Origin: Candidatus Synechococcus calcipolaris G9
Lineage (GTDB): Bacteria > Cyanobacteriota > Cyanobacteriia > Thermosynechococcales > Thermosynechococcaceae
Direction: 5' to 3'
Assembly: GCF_029582805.1 (NCBI RefSeq)
Contig: NZ_JAKKUT010000002.1
Coordinates: 1,450,001-1,514,000, forward strand
Length of the DNA: 64,000 nucleotides
Part shown: positions 36,222 to 48,593 of the stretch, in pieces
Position numbering within the stretch: the first letter of the stretch is position 1
Layout: every line of letters starts with the position of its first letter
Notes under the pieces: model-generated
The model's database searches: none
What the model was told of the DNA's origin: nothing
What the model saw: the letters and a program-made list of their open reading frames with translations, nothing else
Made by a program: the position numbers and the translations under genes

Positions 36222-38219
36222 ATGCGGTTGAGGACATCGATAATAGACGGGACAAAATTGTACCGAATACCCGGCCACGGGAAACACCACCATTGGCCCC
36301 AACGCCTAAGTCAACTCGCCCTCATCCTTGGGTTGTGCTTCGCTCCCCTATCCCCTGGTTTAGCCCAGTCGGGAAGTGATGCTAACGAGACGGTTGTTTC
36401 CTATAGCGAATTCTTGCAGGATTTACAGGATAAGAAGGTTACGAAAGTTGATCTCTACCAGGAGCAGCGGTTAGCAAAATTTCGCCTAGAAGGACAAAGT
36501 GAAAGCGATCCGCCCAAAGAAGTCTATCTCTTCGATCGCAATCCCGAACTCGTTGAATACCTGCGGCGCAGTGGCGTGAGTTTTACCGTTGTACCGGCGG
36601 GCAATGATCGAGCCGTTGTCGGCCTGATCTCTAACCTGATGCTGGGCTTTTTCATCCTGTTCATATTTTTAATGATTATTCGCCGCACCAGCAGTGGATC
36701 CGGTGGCCCCGGCCAAATTCTCAATTTTGGTAAGTCGCGGGCCCGGTTTCAAATCGAGGCGGAAACAGGAGTCACCTTTGGCGATGTGGCCGGCATTGAA
36801 GAAGCCAAGGAAGAGCTCCAAGAAGTCGTCACCTTCCTGAAAAATGCCGAAAAGTTTACGGCGGTAGGGGCGCGCATTCCCAAGGGAGTCTTGCTCATTG
36901 GCCCCCCTGGAACGGGTAAAACCCTCCTGGCCAAGGCGATCGCCGGCGAAGCTGGAGTCCCCTTCTTTTCCATCTCCGGTTCCGAGTTTGTGGAAATGTT
37001 TGTGGGGGTGGGGGCCTCGCGGGTGCGGGATCTCTTCAAAAAAGCAAAGGAAAGTGCCCCCTGCCTCGTCTTCATTGATGAAATTGACGCGGTGGGTCGG
37101 CAACGGGGTGCCGGCATTGGCGGTGGCAATGATGAACGGGAGCAAACCCTTAACCAACTACTGACGGAAATGGATGGCTTTGAGGGCAATACGGGCATTA
37201 TTGTCATTGCGGCTACAAACCGGCCCGATGTATTGGATTCAGCCCTATTACGGCCAGGTCGGTTCGATCGCCAGATTACGGTGGACTTACCCTCCTATAA
37301 GGGTCGCCGCCAAATTTTAGATGTCCATGCCCGGGATAAAAAAGTCGCTGACGACGTTTCCCTGGACACCATTGCCCGTCGCACCCCTGGTTTTTCCGGT
37401 GCAGAACTGGCCAACCTCCTCAATGAAGCGGCCATTCTCACGGCGCGGCGGCACAAAAAGGCCATTACCACCCTGGAAATTGACGATGCCATCGATCGCG
37501 TCACCATTGGCTTGACCTTGACCCCCCTCCTGGACAGTAAGAAAAAATGGCTGATTGCCTACCATGAAGTGGGCCATGCCCTGTTAATGACCCTCCTGAA
37601 AAACAGCGATCCCCTCAACAAAGTGACGATTATTCCCCGCTCCGGTGGGGTGGGTGGTTTTGCCCAACAGGTATTTGATGAAGATCGGGTCGATAGCGGT
37701 CTCTATACCCGCGCCTGGCTCTTGGATCAAATCACGATTCTCTTAGGGGGGCGATCTGCGGAGGTAGAAGTTTTTGGGGATGCGGAAGTCACCATTGGTG
37801 CCAGTAGTGATCTGCGGGCCGTGGCCAACCTGGCTCGGGAAATGGTTACGCGCTATGGCATGTCCGATCTGGGCCATCTGGCCCTAGAAACCCCTGGCAA
37901 TGAGGTCTTTTTAGGTCGGGATCTAATGCCGCGATCGGAATACTCCGAAGAGGTGGCAGTGCAGATCGATCGCCAAGTCCGCCAAATTGTTAGTCATTGC
38001 TATGACATTGCCCGCAAACTAATCCGTGATCATCGCCTACTCATGGACAAACTCGTTGATGTTCTCCTGGAGCAGGAAACCATTGAAGGGGATCAATTCC
38101 GGGAATTGGTACGCCAATACAGTGATCTGCCTGTGAAGGAACCCTCCTGGCATTCTCCGCCCGTTCCTACCCCCGCCCCCGTTGCCTATGATCTTTCCCA
38201 TGGCCCTATCGCAGAATAG
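36222..38219 (+). CDS. ftsH: ATP-dependent zinc metalloprotease FtsH
   Basis: FtsH hexamers extract and degrade membrane proteins, including damaged D1 in cyanobacteria. The 665-residue protein has an N-terminal signal/TM segment (about 30-50), a lumenal domain, and a second TM ([21 protein letters not shown], about 140-160). AAA+ motifs follow: Walker A GPPGTGKT (~227), Walker [11 protein letters not shown], second region of homology and Arg fingers. The zinc site is HEVGH (448-452) with a downstream Asp in [11 protein letters not shown]. With this length and a Pro-rich C-terminus it resembles the FtsH1 paralogue as I remember it; assignment among the four cyanobacterial FtsHs is uncertain. 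Confidence 0.95.
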   Translation: MRLRTSIIDGTKLYRIPGHGKHHHWPQRLSQLALILGLCFAPLSPGLAQSGSDANETVVSYSEFLQDLQDKKVTKVDLYQEQRLAKFRLEGQSESDPPKEVYLFDRNPELVEYLRRSGVSFTVVPAGNDRAVVGLISNLMLGFFILFIFLMIIRRTSSGSGGPGQILNFGKSRARFQIEAETGVTFGDVAGIEEAKEELQEVVTFLKNAEKFTAVGARIPKGVLLIGPPGTGKTLLAKAIAGEAGVPFFSISGSEFVEMFVGVGASRVRDLFKKAKESAPCLVFIDEIDAVGRQRGAGIGGGNDEREQTLNQLLTEMDGFEGNTGIIVIAATNRPDVLDSALLRPGRFDRQITVDLPSYKGRRQILDVHARDKKVADDVSLDTIARRTPGFSGAELANLLNEAAILTARRHKKAITTLEIDDAIDRVTIGLTLTPLLDSKKKWLIAYHEVGHALLMTLLKNSDPLNKVTIIPRSGGVGGFAQQVFDEDRVDSGLYTRAWLLDQITILLGGRSAEVEVFGDAEVTIGASSDLRAVANLAREMVTRYGMSDLGHLALETPGNEVFLGRDLMPRSEYSEEVAVQIDRQVRQIVSHCYDIARKLIRDHRLLMDKLVDVLLEQETIEGDQFRELVRQYSDLPVKEPSWHSPPVPTPAPVAYDLSHGPIAE

Positions 38220-38478
38220 ATCGCTGAATAGTCTGGCCCTCGGGGAAACGGCCATTGTCACCACCATTGACGGAGATAGGGCTTGGCAGCGGCGACTGGC
38301 GGCCCTAGGCATTGTGACCGGCCAAAAGATTAAACTGACGGGGCGGGCTAGTTTAGGGCAAACCTTAGCCCTGCGGGTGGGTCGGGTGACCGATGTGGCC
38401 CTACGTCCCCAGGATGCTGCCCACATTCTCGTTAACCCTATCACCCCGTTAGGAATAGAAGAACGAGTCGAAACCTGA
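38200..38478 (+). CDS. feoA: FeoA-domain protein
   Basis: This SH3-like FeoA protein has 92 residues from ATG 38200 (an upstream ATG at 38188 and TTG at 38182 are also in frame). Typical features are [31 protein letters not shown] and the C-terminal strand [13 protein letters not shown]. FeoA normally assists the ferrous-iron permease FeoB, but no feoB follows. The start overlaps the 3' end of ftsH by 20 bp, suggesting coupled expression with the protease. Whether it acts in iron transport here is open. Confidence 0.85.
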   Translation: MALSQNRSLNSLALGETAIVTTIDGDRAWQRRLAALGIVTGQKIKLTGRASLGQTLALRVGRVTDVALRPQDAAHILVNPITPLGIEERVET

Positions 38479-38545
38479 CCCTAGTAACCTTGGCTTTGCC
38501 ATTCCCAAGAAAGGCACAAAAATTAACCTATCGTAGACGTAACCA

Positions 38546-39151
38546 ATGCAAACCATCCAAAAAATTCAAACCCTTCAAGGTCGGGGACTTCCCCTGCGGG
38601 GCAACGATATTGACACCGATCGCATTATTCCGGCCCGGTATCTCCGCTGTGTCACCTTTGATGGCTTGGGAGATCATGTTTTTGCCGACGATCGCCATCA
38701 GGGCAATCATCCCTTTGATCAACCCCAGTACCAGGGAGCTAGAATCTTAGTGGTGAATGGGAATTTTGGCTGTGGCTCCAGTCGCGAACATGCTCCCCAG
38801 GCGATCGCCCGTTGGGGGATTCAAGCTATTTTGGGAGAGAGTTTTGCCGAAATTTTCCTGGGAAACTGTGTGGCCATGGGGATTCCCTGTTTGACGGGTG
38901 AGCCAGAGGCGATCGCGGCCTTGCAAACCACCCTAGAAACGGATCCCACCACTGAGATCATCGTTAATCTAGAGACCTTGACCGCCACCACTCCCCAGCA
39001 AACCCTTGCCCTGACGATGGCCGATGGGATCCGGCAAATGCTCATCAGTGGCCAATGGGATGCCTGCGGCCAACTCCTGGCCAATCAGACCGCCATTCAA
39101 ACCACTGCGGCCACCCTCCCCTATATTGCTTGGTCCACAGCTCAGGTCTAG
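38546..39151 (+). CDS. leuD: 3-isopropylmalate dehydratase small subunit
   Basis: LeuD pairs with the iron-sulfur LeuC to isomerise 2- to 3-isopropylmalate in leucine synthesis. The 201-residue protein has the swivel-domain signatures LRGNDIDTDRIIPARYLRCVTF at the N-terminus, VVNGNFGCGSSREHAPQAIARWGIQAIL, and SFAEIFLGNCVAMGIPCLT. LeuC is not in the window, as usual in cyanobacteria where leuC and leuD are often unlinked. It begins 67 bp after feoA on the same strand. Confidence 0.95.
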   Translation: MQTIQKIQTLQGRGLPLRGNDIDTDRIIPARYLRCVTFDGLGDHVFADDRHQGNHPFDQPQYQGARILVVNGNFGCGSSREHAPQAIARWGIQAILGESFAEIFLGNCVAMGIPCLTGEPEAIAALQTTLETDPTTEIIVNLETLTATTPQQTLALTMADGIRQMLISGQWDACGQLLANQTAIQTTAATLPYIAWSTAQV

Positions 39152-39391
39152 GATGAAGATTAAGAAAATCTATTCTTTGTCTGGCATGATGCCTTCAGAT
39201 AAAGTTAGGCTGGTAACCTGTGATGGATGGTCTGGGGTATAGGTATATAACGTGTATTTAACCTGTTCAATCCCGTGGAAGGAAGCCGATATAGGAATCT
39301 ATGGTGTACATTTGGCCATAGTTCAGCCTGTTGGCCAATGGTTGTTCATCTCCCCAAATAATCATCGCTATATTTCGTAGAGTCTGTCCCC

Positions 39392-42061
39392 ATGTCCACC
39401 CTTGTCATTGTTGAATCACCCACCAAAGCCCGCACGATTCGTAAATTTTTGCCCTCGGATTATCGCGTCGAAGCCTCCATGGGCCATGTTCGGGATTTAC
39501 CCCGCAGTGCCGCCGATATTCCCGCCAGCTACAAAGGGCAGGATTGGGCTAATTTGGGGGTGAATGTGGCCAATGGGTTTGAACCTCTTTATATTGTCCC
39601 TAAAGATAAACAAAAGGTCGTTAAGGAACTGAAGGAAGCCCTGCGTCAAGCGGACGAATTGCTGCTGGCCACGGATGAAGATCGGGAAGGGGAAAGTATT
39701 AGCTGGCACTTGCTCCAGTTACTAAACCCGAAAATTCCGGTGCGGCGGATGGTGTTCCATGAAATCACCAATGAGGCCATTCAAGCGGCCCTCACCAACT
39801 GTCGGCAGGTAAATCAACAACTGGTGCGGGCCCAGGAAACCCGGCGTATTTTGGATCGCCTCGTCGGCTATACCCTCTCTCCCCTGCTGTGGCGGAAAAT
39901 TGCGCCCCACCTTTCTGCCGGGCGGGTACAGTCGGTGGCGGTACGATTGTTAGTGCAACGGGAGCGGGAACGGTTAGCGTTCCATAAGGGTCAGTTCTGG
40001 GATTTGAAGGCCACTTTAGATAAAGAAACGGTTCTTTTTCCAGCCCGCTTGGTGAGTGTGGCAGGGCAGCGGGTGGCCACGGGCAGTGATTTTGATGCCA
40101 CCACGGGGCAAATTCGTTCCGGGCGATCGGTCTTGCTGTTAACGGAAGCCACGGCGACGGATCTGCGGAATCGCCTTGAGCAGGAAACCTGGACTGTTGC
40201 TGATCTAGAGGAGCGGCAGCAAAGCCGGAAAGCGGCCCCGCCCTTCACCACCTCCACACTGCAACAGGAGGCAAACCGGAAACTCCATCTCTCGGCCAAG
40301 GACACGATGCGCTTGGCCCAAAAGCTCTACGAAGAGGGCTATATCACCTATATGCGGACGGATTCGGTGCATTTATCGGATCAGGCGATCGCCGCAGCCC
40401 GCAGTTGTGTGGAAGCCAACTATGGTAAACCCTTTTTATCCCCCAAACCCAGACAGTTTACCACTAAGGCCAAGGGGGCCCAGGAGGCCCATGAAGCCAT
40501 TCGTCCTGCGGGTAGTGAGTTCCGCATTCCCCAGGATACGGGTTTGGCCGGCCGGGAATTAGATCTCTATGATTTAATCTGGAAGCGTACCGTGGCCACC
40601 CAGATGGCCGATGCTCGCCTCACCTTAGTGAATGTACAGATCCAGGCGGCGGATGCCCTCTTTCGGGCCAGTGGTAAACGGATTGATTTTCCGGGGTTTT
40701 TCCGGGCCTATGTGGAAGGTTCCGATGATCCCGATGCGGCCCTAGAAAGTCAGGAGGTGATTTTACCCTACCTCCAACGGGGCGATCGCCTCGCCTGCCA
40801 AAATTTGGAAGCTCTCGGCCACGAAACCCAACCCCCCGCCCGCTATACCGAAGCCAGTTTAGTCAAAGCCCTAGAAAGTGAGGGTATTGGCCGACCCAGC
40901 ACCTATGCCACGATTATCAGCACAATCCAGGATCGGGATTATGCAATGCGGCGTGGGAATGCCCTAGAGCCGACCTTTACGGCCTTTGCGGTGACGGGAC
41001 TCCTAGAGAAAAACTTTCCCGATCTGGTAGATCCCGGCTTTACGGCTCGTATGGAGCAAACCTTAGATGATATTTCCACAGGAGGAGTGAAGTGGTTGCC
41101 CTACCTGGAGGAGTTTTATTTAGGGGCGCAGGGGCTAGAAACCCAGGTGAAGGAACGGGAAAAGACGATTGAATCTACGGAAGCCCGGGCCATTCATCTA
41201 CCGGGTCTAGAGGGAGAGGTGGTCGTGGGTCGCTATGGCCCCTTCGTGGTGGTTCAAAATGGTGATGAGCCAGTGAAGGCCTCCCTACCCCAAGACTGTA
41301 CACCGGGAACCCTCAATCCTGAACAAATTGAGCATCTGATTCGCCAAAAACTGGAGGGCCCGGATAAATTAGGCCTCCATCCCGATACCGGGGAGCCAAT
41401 CTTTTTACTCACGGGTCGCTTTGGCCCCTACGTCCAATTAGGTGAAGCAACGACGGAGAATCCCAAGCCGAAACGGGCCTCCCTGCCCAAGGGGGTAAGT
41501 GCCGAAGAAGTGAATCTAGATCTGGCTGTCACGCTGCTCTCCCTACCCCGCACCCTAGGGGTACAGCCGGACACCGGTAAGCTGATTCAGGCCAATCAAG
41601 GTCGATTTGGCCCCTATGTTGTTCTGGATCCAGACGGTGAAAAGGAATATCGCTCCCTGAAGGCGGAGGATGATCTCTATACGATTAGTTTGGAGCGGGC
41701 CCTAGAACTACTTGCCCAGCCCAAGTCCAGCCGGGGGCGATCGAAAAAGCAAGCCCTACGGGTTTTGGGCAATCATCCCGAAGATGAGCAACCCATCCAA
41801 ATCTTTGATGGCCCCTATGGCCCCTACGTCAATCATGGCAAAGTCAATGCCTCCCTGCCCGAGGGAACAACCGTAGAAAACATGACCTTGGAGCAGGCCC
41901 TACCCCTGTTGGCGGAAAAGGCTCCTAAGCGAAAAACAAGTCGTCAAACCAGTACCACGAAGAAAACCACGGCGAAAAAGTCCACAACTACCAAAAAAAC
42001 AACCCGTAAAACCAGTTCCCGCAAAACCTCTTCCCCAAAGGATTCCACTAAAAAGACATGA
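39392..42061 (+). CDS. topA: DNA topoisomerase I (type IA)
   Basis: TopA relaxes negative supercoils through a transient 5' phosphotyrosine. The 889-residue protein starts with the toprim domain ([40 protein letters not shown]). It contains [20 protein letters not shown] and the catalytic Tyr in YITYMRTDS (about residue 320). In place of Cys4 zinc fingers the C-terminus has four degenerate GPYV(V/Q/N)-type repeats (around residues 610, 675, 745 and 810) and a Lys/Thr/Ser-rich basic tail of ~45 residues, as in other cyanobacterial TopA. A 7-bp inverted repeat (39312-39318 and 39332-39338) lies in the 240-bp upstream gap. Confidence 0.97.
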   Translation: MSTLVIVESPTKARTIRKFLPSDYRVEASMGHVRDLPRSAADIPASYKGQDWANLGVNVANGFEPLYIVPKDKQKVVKELKEALRQADELLLATDEDREGESISWHLLQLLNPKIPVRRMVFHEITNEAIQAALTNCRQVNQQLVRAQETRRILDRLVGYTLSPLLWRKIAPHLSAGRVQSVAVRLLVQRERERLAFHKGQFWDLKATLDKETVLFPARLVSVAGQRVATGSDFDATTGQIRSGRSVLLLTEATATDLRNRLEQETWTVADLEERQQSRKAAPPFTTSTLQQEANRKLHLSAKDTMRLAQKLYEEGYITYMRTDSVHLSDQAIAAARSCVEANYGKPFLSPKPRQFTTKAKGAQEAHEAIRPAGSEFRIPQDTGLAGRELDLYDLIWKRTVATQMADARLTLVNVQIQAADALFRASGKRIDFPGFFRAYVEGSDDPDAALESQEVILPYLQRGDRLACQNLEALGHETQPPARYTEASLVKALESEGIGRPSTYATIISTIQDRDYAMRRGNALEPTFTAFAVTGLLEKNFPDLVDPGFTARMEQTLDDISTGGVKWLPYLEEFYLGAQGLETQVKEREKTIESTEARAIHLPGLEGEVVVGRYGPFVVVQNGDEPVKASLPQDCTPGTLNPEQIEHLIRQKLEGPDKLGLHPDTGEPIFLLTGRFGPYVQLGEATTENPKPKRASLPKGVSAEEVNLDLAVTLLSLPRTLGVQPDTGKLIQANQGRFGPYVVLDPDGEKEYRSLKAEDDLYTISLERALELLAQPKSSRGRSKKQALRVLGNHPEDEQPIQIFDGPYGPYVNHGKVNASLPEGTTVENMTLEQALPLLAEKAPKRKTSRQTSTTKKTTAKKSTTTKKTTRKTSSRKTSSPKDSTKKT

Positions 42062-42100
42062 TGGAACCTCCCAGGCTGCATCTGCCATGAATCATTTGCC

Positions 42101-43720
42101 ATGAATGCTGCCGCCCTTTTTCAGGCCGAAACCCATTTATTTACGATCGCCCGACCCCAACCCGATGCCCTGAAGATTATTTATGGTTTTCCCAATACCT
42201 ACAGTGTGGGAATTACCAGCCTTGGCTATCAAGTGGTGTGGGCGATGTTGGCTCAGGACCCTGGCGTAGATGTGCGGCGACTATTTACGGATGTGCGGGA
42301 ATCTTTACCCCGAAACCCAGACCTGCTGGGATTTTCCCTCTCCTGGGAGTTGGACTATGGCAATATTTTGACTCTACTGGAGCAATTAAAATTACCTCTC
42401 TGGGCCCGGGAGCGTCAAGGGGAGCATCCCTTGGTCTTTGGGGGTGGGCCAGTATTGACGGCTAATCCCGAACCCTATGCGGATTTTTTTGATGTGATTC
42501 TCCTAGGGGATGGGGAAGATCTACTTCAAAATTTCCTGGAGGCCTATCGCTCGGTACGGGGGACAGGTCGCCAAACCCAGTTGGATTCCTTAGCTCAAGT
42601 GCCCGGTCTCTATGTCCCCAGTTTGTATCAGGTTAGCTATCAGGAAAACACGGGGGCGATCGCCCGCATTGAGGCCATAAAACCAACAATCCCTGACCAT
42701 ATCATCAAGCAAACCTATCGGGGAAATACCCTAGCCACCTCAACCGTCGTCACTCCCCATGCGGCCTGGGAAAATATCTATATGGTGGAGGTGGTGCGCA
42801 GTTGTCCAGAAATGTGTCGCTTTTGTCTGGCAAGTTATCTGACCTTACCCTTTCGTAGTTCCAGTTTAGAGAGTTTAATCCCAGCGATCGCCCGTGGCCT
42901 AACCGTAACCCATCGGATTGGCCTATTGGGAGCCTCCGTCAGCCAACACCCTGAATTTGAGGCACTCCTCGATTACTTAGGCCAACCCCAATTTGCGGAA
43001 ATGCGGCTGAGTTTAGCATCGGTACGCACCAATACTGTCACCCCCAAACTGACCACATTATTAACCCAGCGGGGAACCAAGTCACTGACGATCGCCATTG
43101 AAACCGGTTCAGAACGACTGCGCCAAGTCATTAATAAAAAATTAGATACTCAAGAAATTTTCCAAGCGGCAGCCAATGCCCGATCCGGCGGTCTTAAGGG
43201 CTTGAAATTCTATGGCATGGTGGGCATTCCTGGGGAAACCGATGGGGATGTCCAGGCTACGGTGGATCTATTTAGGGCCCTAAAAAAACAGGTTCCCGGT
43301 CTGCGCCTTACCCTGGGATGTAGTACCTTTGTGCCCAAGGCCCATACCCCTTTTCAATGGTTGGGGGTGAGGGCGATCGCTGAAAAACGGCTCAAATTTT
43401 TGAAAAAAGAATTGGGTCGCCTTGGGATTGATTTTCGACCCGAACCCTACGGTGATTCCCTGATTCAGGCCTTGCTGTCCCGGGGAGATCGTCGCCTAGG
43501 CCCTCTTCTTGAACGAGTCCGCTGTTATGGCCAGTCCCTTGGCAGTTATCGCCGCACCTTCAAAGAATTCAAGGGCAAACTGCCCACCATGGAGCATTAT
43601 GTTCACTCCGATTGGCCGACTGGAGGCCAACTCCCCTGGGATCACCTGCAAGGGCCGTTATCCAATGCCACCCTAACTAAGCATTTAGAACTTGCCCAGG
43701 AAAACACCCATGATATATAG
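42101..43720 (+). CDS. Radical SAM protein with B12-binding-like N-terminus
   Basis: The 539-residue protein has an N-terminal region with IIYGFPNTYSVGITSLGYQVVWAM, LLGFSLSWELDYGNIL and FGGGPVLTANPEPYADFFDVILLGDGED, resembling B12-binding-fold radical SAM enzymes. The CxxxCxxC cluster motif is CPEMCRFC at about residue 237. GLLGASVSQHP and TIAIETGSERLRQVINKK follow, and the C-terminus has FKGKLPTMEHYVHSDWP. It belongs to a family found across cyanobacteria, close to the YgiQ/MiaB-like group without a TRAM domain. The substrate is unknown. It sits 39 bp after topA and converges with the GTPase gene. Confidence 0.88.
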   Translation: MNAAALFQAETHLFTIARPQPDALKIIYGFPNTYSVGITSLGYQVVWAMLAQDPGVDVRRLFTDVRESLPRNPDLLGFSLSWELDYGNILTLLEQLKLPLWARERQGEHPLVFGGGPVLTANPEPYADFFDVILLGDGEDLLQNFLEAYRSVRGTGRQTQLDSLAQVPGLYVPSLYQVSYQENTGAIARIEAIKPTIPDHIIKQTYRGNTLATSTVVTPHAAWENIYMVEVVRSCPEMCRFCLASYLTLPFRSSSLESLIPAIARGLTVTHRIGLLGASVSQHPEFEALLDYLGQPQFAEMRLSLASVRTNTVTPKLTTLLTQRGTKSLTIAIETGSERLRQVINKKLDTQEIFQAAANARSGGLKGLKFYGMVGIPGETDGDVQATVDLFRALKKQVPGLRLTLGCSTFVPKAHTPFQWLGVRAIAEKRLKFLKKELGRLGIDFRPEPYGDSLIQALLSRGDRRLGPLLERVRCYGQSLGSYRRTFKEFKGKLPTMEHYVHSDWPTGGQLPWDHLQGPLSNATLTKHLELAQENTHDI

Positions 43721-43783
43721 GCCTATTTCTTTGCTGATGGGAAAGTGCGCCTTCTGTGCATGGATGCTCATAGGGTCGTAGCT

Positions 43784-45754
43784 CTACCGAGCAAAGAAGG
43801 TCGTTGGATTTTTAGGGCCAGTGTTGTCGAGATAGCGTTTTCGATAATGGTCATATCGTGTGTCAATATCTAGGCCTCCGGAACCGAGATTCCCATCCCG
43901 TGACCAGTATTCCACCAGGGTATGACCCACGGCCCAGGCATCCTGCTCCAAGGGGGGGGGACAACGCAACAGCAGGGGCCAAATTCTGCCCAGATCTAGT
44001 TTGGGAGAGGCTAAACGATCGCTGAGGCTGGGGCGATCGCCCATGAGGGAAAAGAGTTCATAGGCCATCTGCATCTTACACAGCACCACGGGCGACTGTT
44101 CTAGGGGTAATTTTTCGGCGAGAAGCCAGGCCGCCGCAGGGGATCCCGTTAAGGCTGTGGATAAGAACTGCAATAGGGGGCCTTTGACCAAATCGGCAAT
44201 TCCCTGGCCCGTTGCCATCAAGGCACTATAGCGATCGATGATCCGATAGGCTGCCGCAATTCGACCTTCGCGATCGCGGAGACAGCGGCCGAGACGGACT
44301 TGTTTGGCTGGATCAATCGTTGTAAACAGGGTTTGAATCAGGTCTAATTCCCCCCAAGGGGTTCGGTTTTGCTCTGTATCCCCAGTCACAATGGGTAAAA
44401 TAATCGGATCAAAGGCTTGAAAACGTTCCTGGCGATAGGCGATCGCATCCCGAATCGACCGTTCCTTGGGCAGTTCACCCATTTCCCAATCGTAGGGGGG
44501 CGACCATTCCCGTAGGGGGCGAAGACGATCCACTTGACTCACTAAAATAATCACTGGCAAGTTGGCCGCCGTGGCTTGAACACGGGCCAAGACCTCTAAA
44601 TCTGGCTCTAGGGCCGGGTCTAGAGCCGGCGTGACCAGGAGCAGGACATCACACTGGGGCAAAATCCGTTGCATTTGCTCCGGCAGGGCGGGGCCCTGAA
44701 TTTGTTCATAGCCTGGGGTATCCCAGAGAATCATATCTTCGCCGGTTTCACTCTGCCAGCGATAGTCTTGAATCACGTCCGTACTGGGCAGGACATCCAC
44801 CGCCGCTTGGGGGGTCTGAAAGAGGGTATTAATTAAACTACTTTTACCAGCTCCGGTACGGCCGACAATAAATAGATTGACGGGTTTGGCTTCCAACGAT
44901 GCTAGGGGGCGGGCCTGTTCGAGGATTTCCCGTAGGGTTTGACTCTCCGAGGCATTCGGGGTCTTTTCCTCCAGGCTGGGGGGCTTTTTCTTGCGACCAT
45001 AGAGGGCGATCGCCCGCAGCCCCAAGGCCTTTAAGATTTGCTCCCGCATAATTAGGCCCATGTTGGCAATGAGTTCCCGATTGGCCCGATTTTGGCTTTC
45101 CTGGGTCATGGTTTTGGTTGCCGCCACCGTTGGATTGGTGATCCACTGGGCCCAACTCCAGGCAATGAGTCCCCATCGGGCCGCTGGCGCGAGTTTTTGG
45201 GAGAGTTCATAGGCCCGTACCGCCTGGCCCACGGTCACTTGCCCCAATAATGGCGAGAGGGTTTGCATCCACCGATCCACATCGTCCACTGAATCGCGAA
45301 TCAGGCCATAGGCCTGGGGGACATAGATCTGGAGGAGGGGCCGTTTCACATCGGGATAATAGACTTGGGCGATCGCCGTGACTAATTCCTGGGCCCGCTG
45401 CCAAAAGAGGGGCCAGTTCTCCCATGGCACAATATCCTGCCGCGCCGTTTCTAGGGATTGGCGCACCACCTCTAGGGCCCGTTGATCTAAACCAGTATTG
45501 GCGGCGGCATCGTTGACATTAGGGCTAGAGCCAGCCAGGGTAGCCCCATCCAAGAGAGTCTCACCCAGTTGTACCTGTGGTGCCTGTAACCAACGCAGGA
45601 GCAGCAACCGCCAGAGGAATAGCACTAGGACAATAATTGCCCAGACCCAATTTAAGCCCCAATCATGGATCTGGGAAAAGGCCGCTACTCCCAAAAAGCC
45701 AATGATACTGAGAATGGGCAGGCTTAAAACAATCCATTGCCAACGGGAGATCAT
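43784..45754 (-). CDS. Membrane-anchored 50S-binding/dynamin-like GTPase domain protein
   Basis: The 656-residue protein has two N-terminal membrane helices (about residues 7-28 and 34-53), a helical middle part, and a Ras-like GTPase domain from about residue 295. This has G1 VGRTGAGKSSLINTLF, G3 ILWDTPGYEQIQG and G4 VSQVD. A helical C-terminal region of ~230 residues with VKGPLLQFLSTALTGSPAAAWLLAEKLP could associate with membrane. A run of nine C on the coding strand (43952-43960) is in frame (CPPPLEQD). It lies 58 bp downstream of chlN on the same strand. Function unknown; related genes occur in many cyanobacteria. Confidence 0.8.
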   Translation of the reverse strand: MISRWQWIVLSLPILSIIGFLGVAAFSQIHDWGLNWVWAIIVLVLFLWRLLLLRWLQAPQVQLGETLLDGATLAGSSPNVNDAAANTGLDQRALEVVRQSLETARQDIVPWENWPLFWQRAQELVTAIAQVYYPDVKRPLLQIYVPQAYGLIRDSVDDVDRWMQTLSPLLGQVTVGQAVRAYELSQKLAPAARWGLIAWSWAQWITNPTVAATKTMTQESQNRANRELIANMGLIMREQILKALGLRAIALYGRKKKPPSLEEKTPNASESQTLREILEQARPLASLEAKPVNLFIVGRTGAGKSSLINTLFQTPQAAVDVLPSTDVIQDYRWQSETGEDMILWDTPGYEQIQGPALPEQMQRILPQCDVLLLVTPALDPALEPDLEVLARVQATAANLPVIILVSQVDRLRPLREWSPPYDWEMGELPKERSIRDAIAYRQERFQAFDPIILPIVTGDTEQNRTPWGELDLIQTLFTTIDPAKQVRLGRCLRDREGRIAAAYRIIDRYSALMATGQGIADLVKGPLLQFLSTALTGSPAAAWLLAEKLPLEQSPVVLCKMQMAYELFSLMGDRPSLSDRLASPKLDLGRIWPLLLRCPPPLEQDAWAVGHTLVEYWSRDGNLGSGGLDIDTRYDHYRKRYLDNTGPKNPTTFFAR

Positions 45755-45812
45755 GGCGAGTGACCCTCTAGTGACAATGGAGAGGAAAAGACATTATCTA
45801 ACGAGCAATCCC

Positions 45813-47231
<1,419 letters not shown>

Positions 47232-47239
47232 TTAGAACG

Positions 47240-47641
47240 CTAGTAAGACGAAGACTCAGTTCTGCGTTGGGCCGCTTCCTTGGCATTTTCGGCATGTTCT
47301 TCAGCACGATTACTGACGAAGGGTTTGGGGGGCAACAAACGCGATTCCGGGGTCAACAGGGGTGGGCTTTCTTGACGGGCGAGTTCATCGTCGGGATTAA
47401 AATTGAGGCCGAGGGCAGAAATGACGCGATCGGGATCATTACTCAATTCCACAATCACGGGTAGGGCATCAACTAAACGGGGTTCAAGAACACTTAATAC
47501 GCCGAGAATAAAACTAGAGGTGGGACGACGCTGGCCGCGGTAGGTACTCCACAGGGCCAGGCGCACAATCCAATGACGATTTTCTTGGTAGTAGTCTAGC
47601 CATTTGGTTTTGACCGTATGGCGTAATTGTTCAGGATTCAC
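47240..47641 (-). CDS. DUF5331 protein encoded between chlL and chlN
   Basis: The protein has 133 residues from a GTG at 47641 (VNPEQLRHTVKTKWLDYYQENRHWI). The frame reaches a TTG at 47656, but the GTG fits the family start and has AGG eight bases upstream. It is mostly helical, with WLDYYQENRHWIVRL, RRPTSSFILGVLSVLEPRL and DPDRVISALGLNFNPDDEL, and a charged, disordered C-terminus. The family is cyanobacterial and habitually sits between chlL and chlN. That position suggests a helper of DPOR assembly, stability or oxygen protection, but this is inference only. Confidence 0.85.
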   Translation of the reverse strand: MNPEQLRHTVKTKWLDYYQENRHWIVRLALWSTYRGQRRPTSSFILGVLSVLEPRLVDALPVIVELSNDPDRVISALGLNFNPDDELARQESPPLLTPESRLLPPKPFVSNRAEEHAENAKEAAQRRTESSSY

Positions 47642-47714
47642 GAAATACCTATGCAACTAAATGGGGTCAGTCCTGCATTTTAGTTGATCGTTGACGCTTC
47701 CCTCGTGCGGAACC

Positions 47715-48572
47715 CTACACCATCATTAAATCTGTTTCCGCTCTCACCGGGGCGGGTGCTGCATTCAGATAAAAGTCAGAGAGGAGGGAGAATAGGTCGC
47801 GATCGGGGGCATCCTTGGGCACGACACCTTCGGGTAAGGCGAGAACTTGGTCGGCAATATTCAGGTAGTAATCACAGACATACTCAAGGCTGGGGTCTGT
47901 TTCTGCCATCTCAAAGAGGGTTTTGCCCTTCACCCGTGAGACGCGAATATCTTCAATTAGGGGCAGGACTTCTAGGATCGGCATGGGCACGGCTTCGATG
48001 TATTTCTCAATCAAATCCCGCTTGCTGGTGCGATTGCCAATGAGACCGGCTAACCGCAGGGGATGGGTACGGGCTTTTTCGCGGACGGAGGCGGCAATCC
48101 GGTTGGCGGCAAACAGGGCATCAAAGCCATTGTCGGTGACAATCATGCAATAGTCGGCGTAGTTGAGGGGGGCGGCAAAACCACCACAGACCACATCTCC
48201 CAAGACATCAAAGAGGATGACATCGTATTCATCAAAGGCATTGAGTTCTTTGAGGAGCTTGACGGTTTCTCCTACCACATAGCCACCACAGCCAGCACCG
48301 GCGGGGGGGCCACCTGCTTCGACGCAATCCACACCGCCATAGCCCTTATAGATGACATCTTCGGGCCAGACATCTTCGTAGTGGTAGTCCTTTTCCTGAA
48401 GGGTATCAATGATCGTGGGAATGAGAAATCCGGTGAGGGTAAAGGTGCTGTCGTGTTTTGGGTCACAGCCAATTTGCAATACTTTTTTGCCCCGCCGTGC
48501 CAGAGCAACAGAGATATTGCAACTGGTGGTGGACTTACCAATTCCGCCTTTGCCGTAGACTGCCAGTTTCAC
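47715..48572 (-). CDS. chlL: Light-independent protochlorophyllide reductase ATP-binding iron-sulfur protein
   Basis: ChlL is the NifH-like dimeric reductase that passes electrons to ChlN-ChlB with ATP hydrolysis. The 285-residue protein starts at a GTG (GAGG nine bases upstream) and has the P-loop [10 protein letters not shown] (residues 7-16), [13 protein letters not shown], the cluster ligands in [15 protein letters not shown] and the second conserved Cys in [12 protein letters not shown]. It begins a minus-strand run chlL, DUF5331, chlN. Upstream, AGTGACTC is repeated with a 20-bp period, a candidate regulatory site. Confidence 0.98.
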   Translation of the reverse strand: MKLAVYGKGGIGKSTTSCNISVALARRGKKVLQIGCDPKHDSTFTLTGFLIPTIIDTLQEKDYHYEDVWPEDVIYKGYGGVDCVEAGGPPAGAGCGGYVVGETVKLLKELNAFDEYDVILFDVLGDVVCGGFAAPLNYADYCMIVTDNGFDALFAANRIAASVREKARTHPLRLAGLIGNRTSKRDLIEKYIEAVPMPILEVLPLIEDIRVSRVKGKTLFEMAETDPSLEYVCDYYLNIADQVLALPEGVVPKDAPDRDLFSLLSDFYLNAAPAPVRAETDLMMV

Positions 48573-48593
48573 AGTGAAAATCCTCGCTCTAGA

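Noticed and set aside
36749-37207. 152- and 162-codon minus-strand frames inside ftsH
   Set aside because: Antisense to the AAA+ core of ftsH; composition is that of a reverse-frame shadow.
43952-43960. Run of nine G (C on the coding strand) in the GTPase gene, as a second frameshift candidate
   Set aside because: The frame is intact across it (RCPPPLEQD) and the protein continues normally to its stop.
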